Shown: positions 28,406-37,713, counted from the first letter of the stretch. The stretch: DNA of 64,000 nucleotides from Microcoleus sp. bin38.metabat.b11b12b14.051 (GCF_013299165.1 NZ_JAAFKD010000002.1:327405-391404); one strand, 5' to 3'. The notes: generated by a model not told the origin, from the letters alone. Translations and numbers: made by a program.

Positions 28406-30667
28406 CTAAAATCGAAATGGGCCTACCTGCGCGCGAATAATAATGGCGGTGATATTGTCGTGACCGTTGCGTTTGTTGGCTAATTCAATCAACTCGGCAA
28501 CTCCGCGATCGAGATCGGCTTGGGGATTGAAGAGGGGTTCGAGAGTGGACTGCCAGTGAGTTTCCAACAAATCGTTATCTGTCAGGCCGTCGGAAGCCAA
28601 AATCAATAAAGTATCTTCGCACAAGTCTAAAAACTGCACGTCTGGCTTGAGAAAATTACTGTCTCGCGGGCCGATGGCTTGAGTTAGTTGATAGGCGTCG
28701 GGGCGGGAATAAGCGGTTTCCGGGTCAACCCCGCGCTTAATTTCGCGCTGACCTACTTCGTGGTCTGAGGTGATTTTTTCTAGGGGTTGTCCCTTTCTGA
28801 GTCGGTAGAGGCGACTGTCGCCGACGTGAGCAACGGCGAATTTGGTGTCTTGAACTAAGACTGTGACTAGAGTGGTACCCATGCGGCCGCTGCCGGAGCG
28901 CCCGTCTTTTTGATTGATTTCAAAAATGGCTTTGTTGGCTAGGAGCACTCCTTGACGGATGGTCTCTGCCTGGGGCAGTTGATTTTCCCAACTGGTTTGA
29001 AAGAATTCTCTGAGGGTTTCAGCGGCTAATTGACTGGCTACTTCTCCGCTGTCGTGTCCGCCCATGCCGTCGCAGAGAATGTAAAGTCCTTTGGTTTGAA
29101 AGATGCGACCGAAGGAGGTTTCGAGTTTGTTGAGCTGAGTCCCGATGCTGAAAAAGTCTTCGTTGTGGTCGCGGGTGCGGCCGACATCGGTGAGGCCTGC
29201 TTCTTGTAAGCTGTAAATCTGGACGGGCATCGGCTGGGTTAAGACCTCGCCAACAACTTCAGAGGGGGAGGGGGAGGGACTCTGGTAAAGCTCGCTCTCT
29301 GGGGTTGAGGTTGGTGCAGGTGCGGGTTGGAGTTCGAGGGGAACGGTTTCTAGGCGCGATCGCAATTCTTCAATGGTATTAATCTCGCCCCTGTACATTT
29401 GTTGCAGCAGTTCTAGCAAAGCGCCAAACTGAGTGCGATCGGACTGGTTAAATATTGCCTGCCACAGTTGCCCCAAATCTATCAGTTGCAAGTTTGAGCC
29501 TGGGGGTTCGGGATAGAGGTATTGCAGCCGCACAGAGGCAAAGGAAAACGAAGAGTCGGGGTTGACCCGCAAATTTGTCAGTTCCAACAAGCTTTGACGG
29601 CAGTGCCAGGGTTCTAGGGCGGCCCAGAGTTCGGTCATTTCGTGCAGCCAGTACACAATTTGCTGGGTGGAAGTTTCCGGTTGGCTCCAGCGTTCCACCA
29701 GCAGCGGCGACTGCGAGCAGTCTTCTAGTAACAGCACTGCTTGTTGGTCGTCCGACCAGCTATCGTGAATGACTGGCAGGTTGTGAGAAAATTGCCACCG
29801 GAGTGCCAGATAAGGTTCTGCTGTGCCTTGGCAAAGCTCTGCTAGGGCCCAGTTGGTCGAGTTTTCTCCGGCTTTAAGGGGGGTGGTGTAGGGGGAGGTG
29901 CGTTTGGCGACGCTGGCAGAGTTGGCTGCTAGCATGGCTTTGAGCGGTGACATTTGCAGGGGCTGACAGTCCAATACTGTTACTGCTACGGTGTCTGAAG
30001 GTTTTCTGGGGGGCAGGGTTTCTAGCAGTTGGTAGCGCTGCTGGCTGTCTAAATAGGTTCCTGCTGGCTGGGCAGAAATTAAATATTCGGCATTGGGGGC
30101 TGGGATTTGGGGGGATTGGGCCACTGCGCCCTCGGGGCTATTGGTTGGTTCCTGAGTTGGTTCGGGCCCTGGTGAGGTTGTGAAAGTGTTCTGAGATGGG
30201 GTTATTTCGCCCTGTGGTTCTGTAGTAGAGATTTTTTGGTTTGTTTGAAAGGATGTTGGTGCGATCGCCCCCACGGCGATTTCGGAGTCGGTTTTGGCAG
30301 TAACTTCGGCGGTATCGGGCCCTGGTGCGGTGGCTGCGCCGTCGGTGATTTGTGTGGAAATCGCGTCTATTGGTTCTCGGGAGTCTGTGGCTGGTGGGGT
30401 TTGAGGAACTGTGTCTGGTTTTTGTGCAAGCTCGGGTGGGCGTGGGGTTTGCTCGTCTGGCTCAACTGCTGAAAAGCTCGATCGACCGCGGATAATCGCC
30501 CGCCACACTTGACCAGTTGCGACTCCGCAATTTTGACATTCTTTGGCGCTAACAGCGACTTGGGCGTCGCATTGGGGGCAAGGTTTGTAAATTAGGGAAT
30601 TTCCGCATTGTTGGCAAAACTTGTTTTGATCGGGATTTTCAAATTGACAGCGGGGACAGAGGAGCAT
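28406..30667 (-). CDS. Zinc-ribbon PP2C-type serine/threonine protein phosphatase
   Basis: From ATG 30667 the protein has 753 residues. Two N-terminal zinc ribbons (CPRC..FCQQCG, CPQC..ECQNCG; residues 1-50) precede a Pro/Thr/Glu-rich disordered linker (70-230). A degenerate kinase-like or scaffold region lies at about 230-500. A PP2C domain runs from about 515: DVGRTRDHNEDFF, LCDGMGGHDSGEVAS, GTTLVTV, AHVGDSRLYRL, LILASDGLTDN and NGHDNITAII. The metal-binding Asp residues are all present. It should dephosphorylate targets of the neighbouring FHA kinase or similar; that pairing is inferred from context. The first 39 residues of the longer frame are not family-like. Confidence 0.88.
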   Translation of the reverse strand: MLLCPRCQFENPDQNKFCQQCGNSLIYKPCPQCDAQVAVSAKECQNCGVATGQVWRAIIRGRSSFSAVEPDEQTPRPPELAQKPDTVPQTPPATDSREPIDAISTQITDGAATAPGPDTAEVTAKTDSEIAVGAIAPTSFQTNQKISTTEPQGEITPSQNTFTTSPGPEPTQEPTNSPEGAVAQSPQIPAPNAEYLISAQPAGTYLDSQQRYQLLETLPPRKPSDTVAVTVLDCQPLQMSPLKAMLAANSASVAKRTSPYTTPLKAGENSTNWALAELCQGTAEPYLALRWQFSHNLPVIHDSWSDDQQAVLLLEDCSQSPLLVERWSQPETSTQQIVYWLHEMTELWAALEPWHCRQSLLELTNLRVNPDSSFSFASVRLQYLYPEPPGSNLQLIDLGQLWQAIFNQSDRTQFGALLELLQQMYRGEINTIEELRSRLETVPLELQPAPAPTSTPESELYQSPSPSPSEVVGEVLTQPMPVQIYSLQEAGLTDVGRTRDHNEDFFSIGTQLNKLETSFGRIFQTKGLYILCDGMGGHDSGEVASQLAAETLREFFQTSWENQLPQAETIRQGVLLANKAIFEINQKDGRSGSGRMGTTLVTVLVQDTKFAVAHVGDSRLYRLRKGQPLEKITSDHEVGQREIKRGVDPETAYSRPDAYQLTQAIGPRDSNFLKPDVQFLDLCEDTLLILASDGLTDNDLLETHWQSTLEPLFNPQADLDRGVAELIELANKRNGHDNITAIIIRAQVGPFRF

Positions 30668-30924
30668 AGGGGTTTTAAATTGGAGATGTGCGATCGAGTG
30701 AAAGCGGTGGGGGAGTTTGGGGTTTTGGAATGGTGAGTTATGAGCTAGGAGTTTTGGGCGTGACTCGCAACTCATAACTTTCATTGCCCTAGCCTTATTT
30801 TATCGGCATCAATTCAGAACTAAGATATTTCTTAGAACTGAGATGTGGCATCGCTGTCAGGAATAGGGCCTGGGAGGGGAAACAGGGCAGAAAGCCTGTT
30901 ACACAAAATGGTGCAATATCTGAG

Positions 30925-33501
30925 TTAGAAGGGATTTTCTGTAGAATCTTCTTGGAAAATGGTCTCTCGGGCGATCGACACAATGGTAGAAAGGGGTACT
31001 TCACAAAAATATTTCCGCCGGAATTGTTCTTCGGAGACTGCGGCTAGGAATTGCGCCCCGTAACGGGTGGCTTGGGGAGAATTTGCGGGTGAAAATTGGA
31101 TGGATTGGCTATCTAATAAGGATTTGGGGATGCCATCTCCTGCGTCTGCTTGGTGTGGGGTTTCGGTTTGTCTGGTGATGTGAAAAGCTCGATCGCGATA
31201 ATTGACTGTGAAACCGAGATGTTTTAAGGTTATGAACCCGAGTTTGAGCGAGGTGTCGCTGATGCCGAGTTTTTGAATCAGTTGTTGTCTGGTGACTGGT
31301 TTGTTGGTGCGGCTGAGGTATTTGGCGATGCCGATGAGCTGTTGGCAGATTTGCTGTGGGGGCACGGCTGGGGGTAAACTGTAAGCGACGGCGAGCTTTT
31401 TTTGAGCGTGCTGTGCTTGCCGAAACCAGATGCGGAGTTCGTCCCAACTTGCGGGGCATTCTTTGAGGACGATCGAGTTTTGGCGATCGAGTATTTCTGA
31501 ACTCTCCACTAGATTTTCTGTGGCTATTTGAGTTTCGGAGTTGGTACTGGCTGCTAACAACTCTGCGGCGTTATTGGTGTTGCGCCAGTCTACGATCCAG
31601 TCTATTTTAGTCTGGGAATTGATTTTGCTGTGTTCGGCGCGCGATCGTACTGCGAGGAGGCGCACTTCATACCGCGATTTGTAAGTATTAAAATCGAGTT
31701 CGACTGTGGCATCGCAGCGGCCTTGAGGAACTTCGTTTTGATAGTGTCCCCACCAAATGCCGGAAAATCCTGTATCGCTAGACTCATCTCTAATAGTAAA
31801 TTCAGTTTTGATATATTCTACTTTTTGCCCTTTCAAGTCTTTAATTTTTTGATTCCAGAGATTGTCAAACCAACAATTTTCAATCATCAACTTGGGTGGC
31901 GGGTTGCCCATGCCGCAGGGTTCGAGCAATTTTAGTTCTTGAAATAACTCTTTACCTAATTCGGATACAGTAACTGTGAGGTCGGCTATAACCGGGGCTG
32001 CTGTTAAACTTTCCGGGCTGTATTTTTGGCGCAGTTGTTGATTGACTGCATCGGTAAATAAGGGAATATTTTCAACTGGGAGACTCAATCCGGCGGCGAA
32101 GGGATGACCGCCGAACCTGTCCAATAAATGTGCTTGAGCTTTGACTAATTGGTAAAGGTCAATTTGATTGGCGGAACGCGCCGAACCTCTGGCTATTTTA
32201 GATTTTTGATGGGAATTTTGAGAGTGAGAAATTGTTGGCGATTCTGGGGAAACAGCATCAATAAATTGGGTTTGTGGCAGATTTTCGTTAAGTTCTTCGG
32301 TTCCTTCAGTGCTGAATAAAATGGTGGGGCGACCGTATTCTTGGGCGATTTGTCCTGCTACTAATCCCAATACTCCTACGGGCCATTGGGGGTCACTGAG
32401 GACGATAACGCTAGTAGTTGAGAGGTCGAGTTTGGCTAGTTTTTCGGCCGCATCTTTGGCGACATCTTTTTGCAAAGATTTGCGCCGGGAGTTGGCAATT
32501 TCGGTTAAATTGGCTAGTTCTTCGCAGCGTTTTTTGTCGTGGCTGGTGAGGAGTTCTACGCAGAATCTGGCGGAGCCTTGAATGCGGCTGACGGCGTTGA
32601 TTCGGGGGCCGAGGCCGAAGGAAATGTCGGTGGGGCGATCGCCTGTTTTTTTGCACAGTTCGAGCAATTTGGCAACTCCCGGGCGGGTGGGATTGGCGAG
32701 TTGTGTTTGTAGTTGTTCGATGCCGAGTTGGGCTAGGTAGCGGCAGTCTCCTGTGAGTTGGACTAAATCGGCAATTAAGCCGATCGCGACTAATGACAGT
32801 AAATCTGCGATCGGTCGCTGCGGAATGTCGGGCAAAGTGTGATATAGTGCTTCGATTAATTTGTAAGCTACCGCAACGCCGGAGAGGTTGAACAGTGGGT
32901 GGTGGGGTTCAAAATAGCGGGGATTGATAATCGCTGTGGCCCGAGGGCGATCGTCGGGTAATGTATGGTGGTCGGTGACAATTGTATCGATGCCTAAACT
33001 GGTGGCATATTCGATTTCAGCGATGTTTGTACTGCCAGTATCGCAGGTAATAATTAAGCTTATTCCCAATTTTTGCAAGCGGTCAATTCCTGGAACATTG
33101 AGTCCGTGAGATTCGCTTAAGCGGTTGGGGATGTAATAAATTAGTTGCTCGTCTTTAACAAAATATTCTCCTAATCCGTCCCACAAAACCGCTGTTGATG
33201 TGATGCCATCAGCATCGAAATCTCCCCAGATTGCAACTTTTTCGGCGCTGTTGATTGCTTGCTGAATTCTGGCGATCGCCCACTTCATTTCTAGTCCGAA
33301 TTCAAACGCACTTGCTGGCTGGTAAAGTTTGGGATTTAAGAAACCAGGTAGTTGTTCTGGGTTGTGAATTCCTCTATCCCACAGAAGTGCTGCGGCATAG
33401 TTTCCCGGGAGTTCCGGGGCGTGCTTTCTGACAGCTTGCACCAGCCAATTTGGCGGTTGGGATAACGGTGGATTTTGCCAGTTTTGAGAAAGTTGAGTCA
33501 T
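30925..33501 (-). CDS. recJ: Single-stranded-DNA-specific exonuclease RecJ
   Basis: The 858-residue protein is a DHH/DHHA1 phosphoesterase. Motifs are DFDADGITSTAVLW (about residue 97), TCDTGS, VTDHHTLPD and GPRINAVSRI, then the DHHA1 part with FGGHPFAAG at about 465. It degrades 5'-ended single strands in RecF-pathway and mismatch repair. It is longer than E. coli RecJ (577) because of a C-terminal extension of about 250 residues, typical of cyanobacterial RecJ. A PD-(D/E)XK nuclease gene ends 104 bp upstream on the same strand. Confidence 0.93.
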   Translation of the reverse strand: MTQLSQNWQNPPLSQPPNWLVQAVRKHAPELPGNYAAALLWDRGIHNPEQLPGFLNPKLYQPASAFEFGLEMKWAIARIQQAINSAEKVAIWGDFDADGITSTAVLWDGLGEYFVKDEQLIYYIPNRLSESHGLNVPGIDRLQKLGISLIITCDTGSTNIAEIEYATSLGIDTIVTDHHTLPDDRPRATAIINPRYFEPHHPLFNLSGVAVAYKLIEALYHTLPDIPQRPIADLLSLVAIGLIADLVQLTGDCRYLAQLGIEQLQTQLANPTRPGVAKLLELCKKTGDRPTDISFGLGPRINAVSRIQGSARFCVELLTSHDKKRCEELANLTEIANSRRKSLQKDVAKDAAEKLAKLDLSTTSVIVLSDPQWPVGVLGLVAGQIAQEYGRPTILFSTEGTEELNENLPQTQFIDAVSPESPTISHSQNSHQKSKIARGSARSANQIDLYQLVKAQAHLLDRFGGHPFAAGLSLPVENIPLFTDAVNQQLRQKYSPESLTAAPVIADLTVTVSELGKELFQELKLLEPCGMGNPPPKLMIENCWFDNLWNQKIKDLKGQKVEYIKTEFTIRDESSDTGFSGIWWGHYQNEVPQGRCDATVELDFNTYKSRYEVRLLAVRSRAEHSKINSQTKIDWIVDWRNTNNAAELLAASTNSETQIATENLVESSEILDRQNSIVLKECPASWDELRIWFRQAQHAQKKLAVAYSLPPAVPPQQICQQLIGIAKYLSRTNKPVTRQQLIQKLGISDTSLKLGFITLKHLGFTVNYRDRAFHITRQTETPHQADAGDGIPKSLLDSQSIQFSPANSPQATRYGAQFLAAVSEEQFRRKYFCEVPLSTIVSIARETIFQEDSTENPF

Positions 33502-33605
33502 CGGTTATTTCATAAATTCTACTAGGGCTTCGCTTCACCAACAATTCCCAATGCGTTGAGACTTGAAACTGTCCGACCGAAGAGTTTGCATACTAAAAAG
33601 TTTAG

Positions 33606-34421
33606 TTAAATAGATATTTCGTCGATTATAGCAAGATTGGGCAGCCAATTTGCAGGAGTTTGTGGGGGAAAATTTGGCGAGTAAGCTGTGGTTTCTAGGG
33701 TGCGGTTGCAGCGAGTGGCGAATTGACAGGAATCGCAAAGATTGGCGCTAATGTCTACTTGGGGCAAAAAATCGCCGCCTTCGCTGTAGCAATGGCGCCA
33801 GTTGCTGAGCTTGTGTAAGAGGCTGGTTAAATCTTGTTTGGTGCGATCGTGCTCTGCTTGGCTGTAGGAAAAAGTTAGTTTTTGCGGCGGTTCTTCTCCT
33901 CGCAATTGCACGAACCAGTATGTCATGGATACTTGTTCTGGGGAATAGTCGCTGGTTTCAACTAAGACATATAAATAAAGGCGAGTTTGCCAACTTTCGG
34001 CTATCCGTTTTGATTTTTGAGGGCGGGGATAGGTTTTCCAGTCAAGAATTTGAGCTGTATTTGGTTCGGCGATTAATAAGTCATAAATCGAGGTGAACAG
34101 GTAGTCTTGAACAATGAGGGTGCGGAGGTGTTCGGCTTGGCGGAAAATTTGGTCGCTATTTTCTGAAGTCGCGAAAATTTCGGGTGCGGCCGAGATCAAG
34201 GCTGAGACACAGCGTCCTATTTCCGGGTCTTGTTGGGTGATAGATTCGATCGCCAATCCGAGCTCTCGCTGCTGCATCAACAGGTGAAATCGGCTTCCCC
34301 AGGCGAGTTTTTCTTGGTGTTCTGGCGAGGTGGTGGTGGCGAGCAGTTCTAGATAGCTGTGTTGGAATTTGCGGGGACATTCCTCGAAGATTTTGAGTTG
34401 AGTTTGGGAGAGTCGGAACAT
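33606..34421 (-). CDS. Cas4/RecB-like PD-(D/E)XK nuclease with probable Fe-S cluster
   Basis: The 271-residue protein begins with SQTQLKIFEECPRKFQHSYL, the usual RecB/Cas4-type opening with a first Cys. It then has the nuclease core AQILDWKTYP (D-x-K), a WQTRLYLYVLVET helix (QxxxY motif) and a C-terminal triple Cys LCDSCQFATRCNR. Four cysteines in this arrangement bind a 4Fe-4S cluster in Cas4 and AddB. No CRISPR or cas genes are visible in the window. Position upstream of recJ suggests a role in recombinational repair, which is an inference. Confidence 0.82.
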   Translation of the reverse strand: MFRLSQTQLKIFEECPRKFQHSYLELLATTTSPEHQEKLAWGSRFHLLMQQRELGLAIESITQQDPEIGRCVSALISAAPEIFATSENSDQIFRQAEHLRTLIVQDYLFTSIYDLLIAEPNTAQILDWKTYPRPQKSKRIAESWQTRLYLYVLVETSDYSPEQVSMTYWFVQLRGEEPPQKLTFSYSQAEHDRTKQDLTSLLHKLSNWRHCYSEGGDFLPQVDISANLCDSCQFATRCNRTLETTAYSPNFPPQTPANWLPNLAIIDEISI

Positions 34422-34790
34422 TTTTGAGTGTGATGTTGTGGGGTTTGCGTCAGATTTGGTAAGCTGATTTTTTTAGGTAGGCTATCTGCAATCAAAATGT
34501 TTGATCGTTCGGACTTTATACCAATTTTCTAAAGATTTGCTAGAGATGAACTCTTAGCCCCCCCTTAGTAAGGGGGGGGTTGGGGGGGTGATTATATAAC
34601 ACTACTTTAGAAAAATGGTATTAGTCCTCTGAATCGGAGGACTAAAGTCCGAACGATCAAACAAGCCAATCTGATTATTTATGGTCGTTCGATCCCACAG
34701 GATCTAAAATACTTAAATTGACAGTTCGGGAAAGGCAAGGCCGTATCCTTGGCAATTTTCCCGATATTGAAATTATGGGATTAAAATCAA
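34422..34790. other. Intergenic region containing a composite inverted repeat
   Basis: Most of this spacer is the nested palindromic element at 34499-34662, with a G/C-tract core (ccccccctta...gggggggg). No gene is seen. Confidence 0.6.
34499..34662. repeat. Nested inverted repeat, 164 bp, MITE-like
   Basis: Outer arms of 20 bp are perfectly complementary (gtttgatcgttcggacttta at 34499 and its complement ending 34662). A second 16-bp arm pair (34519-34534 and 34605-34620) has one mismatch. The outer word recurs as 'gatcgttcggactttagtcc' at 63244. No coding capacity. Confidence 0.8.
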
Positions 34791-35288
34791 TCAGCGACAT
34801 CCCAAGGAATCGCGAGTATCAACCCCTGTTTGAGAATTAACCCCGCTGGCTTTGCCGCACAATTCTTTAATTTGTGCGCCGTCCATGATTGAGTCAGTAA
34901 AATCAGCGCCTGTGATATTAACTCCGTCAAAGGTAGAACGCAGCAAAATTGTTTCTACTAAAATGGCATCGCTTAAATCGGCATTAGTAAATTTAACTTG
35001 ATCGATCATAGCATTAGTTAAATTGGCGCCGTGTAAATTTGCCTGAGTCATTACCGAAGCGCTCATAATTGCTCCGCGCAAATCGGCCTTAGAAAAATTA
35101 GTTAAGTCCATATTAGCGTTAGAAAATTCAGCCGATCGCAGGATTTGACCGGAAAAATCGCGTCTTGTCAGTTCGGCGTTGCTGAAGGAGAGCGGCGGAG
35201 CGTAATATTTAGATTGAGCTTGGGCTGCGCGCGGCAGGATGAAGATGGTTAGCGCTAAGAGGAATGCTGCTAGTTGGCGGAGTTTCAT
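34791..35288 (-). CDS. Exported pentapeptide-repeat protein
   Basis: The 165-residue protein has a signal peptide (residues 1-24, ending AQAQ) and about 16 A(D/N)LxX repeats (FSNANMDLTNFSKADLRGAI, TQANLHGANLTNAM, TNADLSDAI). These form a right-handed quadrilateral beta helix. It ends in a short Cys-containing tail (LCGKASG, DSLGCR). Thylakoid-lumen pentapeptide proteins have this size and layout. Function unknown. Single gene. Confidence 0.85.
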   Translation of the reverse strand: MKLRQLAAFLLALTIFILPRAAQAQSKYYAPPLSFSNAELTRRDFSGQILRSAEFSNANMDLTNFSKADLRGAIMSASVMTQANLHGANLTNAMIDQVKFTNADLSDAILVETILLRSTFDGVNITGADFTDSIMDGAQIKELCGKASGVNSQTGVDTRDSLGCR

Positions 35289-35397
35289 AAGTCTGAGATT
35301 CTCGCAAGGTGGGTATTTCGTAGTGTATCCCGAACTTTGGTCGATCGCCTAAACAGTTACAATCTAAATTAATAGCGATGGAGATGAAAAACAAGAT

Positions 35398-35763
35398 ATG
35401 CTAAATTTTTTCTTAACTTGGATAGTAGCCGCAGTTTCGCTGGTAATTACCGCTAACATCGTACCAGATATTGCGGTGACGAGCTTTCCGGCGGCGATGC
35501 TGGCTGCTGTAGTTATCGGATTTGTGAATGCGGTTGTCAGGCCAATTATTACATTGCTGACTCTGCCTTTGAGTATTCTTACTTTAGGTTTGTTTTTGTT
35601 TGTGGTGAATGCGATTTCGCTTTCCTTGGCTTCGTGGTTGGCGGGTGCATTCAATATCGGCTTTGCGGTTAACGGTTTTTGGCCTGCTTTGTTCGGTTCG
35701 ATTGTGTTGTCGTTTGTTTCTGGGCTGATTGGCCGATTTGTGAATGCCGGCAGTGTTGAGTAG
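35398..35763 (+). CDS. Four-helix membrane protein, phage-holin-IV-like family (PF04020 type)
   Basis: The 121-residue protein is almost entirely hydrophobic with four predicted membrane helices. The hallmark is GFVNAVVRPIITLLTLPLSI followed by LTLGLFLFVVNAISL. Despite the family name these are chromosomal bacterial membrane proteins of unknown role. Convergent with the CbiG-like gene, 7 bp apart, so the two messages may share a bidirectional end. Confidence 0.85.
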   Translation: MLNFFLTWIVAAVSLVITANIVPDIAVTSFPAAMLAAVVIGFVNAVVRPIITLLTLPLSILTLGLFLFVVNAISLSLASWLAGAFNIGFAVNGFWPALFGSIVLSFVSGLIGRFVNAGSVE

Positions 35764-35770
35764 TCAGATA

Positions 35771-36532
35771 TTATCCTAGATTGTCGATCGGGCAAACTGC
35801 AACCGCTACTGTAACACAGCCGAGTTTTTTGTCCGAGCGAATTATTGTTTTCGGAACTAACAGCGGATGCGAAGCGCCCATCAACGGAGAGAAACGCAGA
35901 TGATTGATGGATATCTGCGTTTTTTGCTGTTGATGGGCGGTGACAATTTGGGCGATCGCGCAAACTGCCGCTGCTTCTGCTACGCTGGGCGTACCGACTG
36001 TTTTTGCTGCAATACCTGAAGGATTGGGGACTTCGACGGAACTTAAGATATCAGCAGGAAAGGTTTTTAACGGCCAGTTTCGGGCTTGACAAAGTTCCAG
36101 CAAGCCGACTTCACCTGCTTTAGAGTCTATTGTAGCAATACCTGCGATCGCACCTTCAGCTAAATGATAACTGCGACAGACACTTTGAATCGCAGATTCG
36201 ATTAATTCTCGCGAAGTTCCAGCTTGACAACCAATCCCAATCCACAACACTCTCGGATGCCACTGAACCTTTGGCAAAACAGATTCCGGCGCAAATCTTC
36301 TCTGAGTAAAACTAATCCAAATTCGCCCTTTAATAGTTGACAGATTTTCCCCATCCCAACACAAACAATGTTTTTTGGGCAGACTATTTCGCCACAAAGT
36401 AGAACCAACTTCTTGAATTACTTCTACAGTTTCCCCTCTCTTCATCGCGGCCGCCACTCCCACCCAGTCGCCCCTCCCGCGACTCCACCCGCTGGGAGTA
36501 TCTACCATATTTAACGTAAATCCATCGCTCAT
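35771..36532 (-). CDS. cbiG: CbiG-like cobalamin biosynthesis protein (cobalt-precorrin 5A hydrolase family)
   Basis: The C-terminal 130 residues match the CbiG/CobE C-terminal domain: LWIGIGCQAGTSRELIESAI, IATIDSKAGEVGLLELC and GTPSVAEAAAVCA. The N-terminal 110 residues resemble the CbiG middle domain, while the first CbiG domain is missing (253 against about 330 residues or more). CbiG opens the delta-lactone of cobalt-precorrin 5A in anaerobic B12 synthesis. Many cyanobacteria have CbiG fused to CobJ; a short stand-alone form may be partial in function. No other cob gene is adjacent. Confidence 0.72.
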   Translation of the reverse strand: MSDGFTLNMVDTPSGWSRGRGDWVGVAAAMKRGETVEVIQEVGSTLWRNSLPKKHCLCWDGENLSTIKGRIWISFTQRRFAPESVLPKVQWHPRVLWIGIGCQAGTSRELIESAIQSVCRSYHLAEGAIAGIATIDSKAGEVGLLELCQARNWPLKTFPADILSSVEVPNPSGIAAKTVGTPSVAEAAAVCAIAQIVTAHQQQKTQISINHLRFSPLMGASHPLLVPKTIIRSDKKLGCVTVAVAVCPIDNLG

Positions 36533-36651
36533 AATTTCATTTTCTATTCCGTAGTTTCACTGAGACTAAAATCTTAATTATTTTTTTAACACAATCCATC
36601 AAAAAAAATGTATGATCGTAGCACAAATTGCCAAACCAAAAAACATTTAAT

Positions 36652-37017
36652 ATGGTAGAAATGAACCAGTTACTGTTAGAGTTTGAAAGCAACCTCACAG
36701 GGGAAGCAGTAACCGAAGAATGGAAAGAACTTCGTGACAGTTGGGTGATGGAAGTACAAGAAGCATTTGATCAGTCACAGCTAGCAGAACTTCTAGTTCA
36801 ATTAGAATCAAACATCGAGTGGGAAGCTGTACAAAATCAATGGCAAAACCGCCGGGAAAGCTGGGTAGCAGAATGTGAGTCAGCATCGACTGTTGAAGAA
36901 GTATCAAGTTTATTGCTGGAACTAGAAAGCAATACAACTTGGGAAGCATTTAGCGATGAATGGCAGGATAATCGGGAGAATTGGGTACGGCAAATGTACG
37001 AATTTAACGATGAGTAA
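36652..37017 (+). CDS. Acidic protein of three Trp-rich tandem repeats, no known family
   Basis: From ATG 36652 the 121-residue protein consists of three repeats of about 38 residues. Each has the form LLxxLESN, then W or G, EAV, three residues, W, and RxSWV. Examples are LLLEFESNLTGEAVTEEW, LLVQLESNIEWEAVQNQW and LLLELESNTTWEAFSDEW. The composition is strongly acidic and helical, with conserved Trp at the same places, like a three-unit helical repeat (TPR-sized). No signal, membrane segment or catalytic motif is seen. The gene is divergent from the CbiG-like gene and converges on a GNAT gene 8 bp away. TTG 36628 is a possible earlier start. Confidence 0.68.
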   Translation: MVEMNQLLLEFESNLTGEAVTEEWKELRDSWVMEVQEAFDQSQLAELLVQLESNIEWEAVQNQWQNRRESWVAECESASTVEEVSSLLLELESNTTWEAFSDEWQDNRENWVRQMYEFNDE

Positions 37018-37025
37018 TAATTCCC

Positions 37026-37544
37026 TCAATCAAAATCTATTTTCATGCTCAATGATCTCCCCTCTGTGCGGTTGATAGTCTCGCTTCCCTCCATTACTTT
37101 AAATCCCGCTCGCTTGTATAAATGCAGGGCCGGATTTGAGCTTCTGACACTCAGCGATACCGATGGATAAGATGCTTTAGCTGCTGACAATACATGAGCC
37201 AGCAATTGGGTTCCTACACCCTGATTTGTATATTCTGGAAGAACCGCAATTGCCAATTCTGGGATACTATCATCAATCCAGCCAAATCCCTTGTCATCCC
37301 CTGTCAACAAACGCAGCCACGCGGCTCCTATCGGCTGGCTGCTATTCAATGTGGCTACAAAGCCCATATCGCCTGTACGTCCCCAATGCTTGACATATTT
37401 CGCAATTAAAGGATGATTTACAACAGCTTCCACTGTTGATTCGCCTTCTTCTGCCATGTGCGCCGCGACGTAGAGCATTTGCCACAAAAAAGGCTCGTCT
37501 TCCTGCGTTAGCGATCGAATAGAATACTCTAAGATTTTGTCCAT
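37026..37544 (-). CDS. GNAT-family N-acetyltransferase
   Basis: The 172-residue protein (ATG 37544, MDKILEYSIRSL) has the GNAT fold: ELAIAVLPEYTNQGVGTQLL (motif A, acetyl-CoA pyrophosphate loop Q-x2-G-x-G), then SLSVRSSNPALHLYKRAGF (motif B). It acetylates a small molecule or protein amine with acetyl-CoA. The substrate cannot be told. The frame continues 24 codons upstream but without family resemblance. Confidence 0.85.
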   Translation of the reverse strand: MDKILEYSIRSLTQEDEPFLWQMLYVAAHMAEEGESTVEAVVNHPLIAKYVKHWGRTGDMGFVATLNSSQPIGAAWLRLLTGDDKGFGWIDDSIPELAIAVLPEYTNQGVGTQLLAHVLSAAKASYPSVSLSVRSSNPALHLYKRAGFKVMEGSETINRTEGRSLSMKIDFD

Positions 37545-37713
37545 AAGTAGAAGGAAGTTCGGCAACGAGGAATGTACGGAATGTAACGGATGTGTGCAAG
37601 AATAGAACTCTTGCAAAAATTGAAAACTATCTTGAAACTATCTGCGTTTATCTGTGTTTATCTGCATTGTATCTGCGGTTAACCGGCTTTATCAAAGATT
37701 CATGCAATCTTGT

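Noticed and set aside
35398..35763. Phage holin
   Set aside because: The family name is historical; the gene is in an ordinary chromosomal setting.
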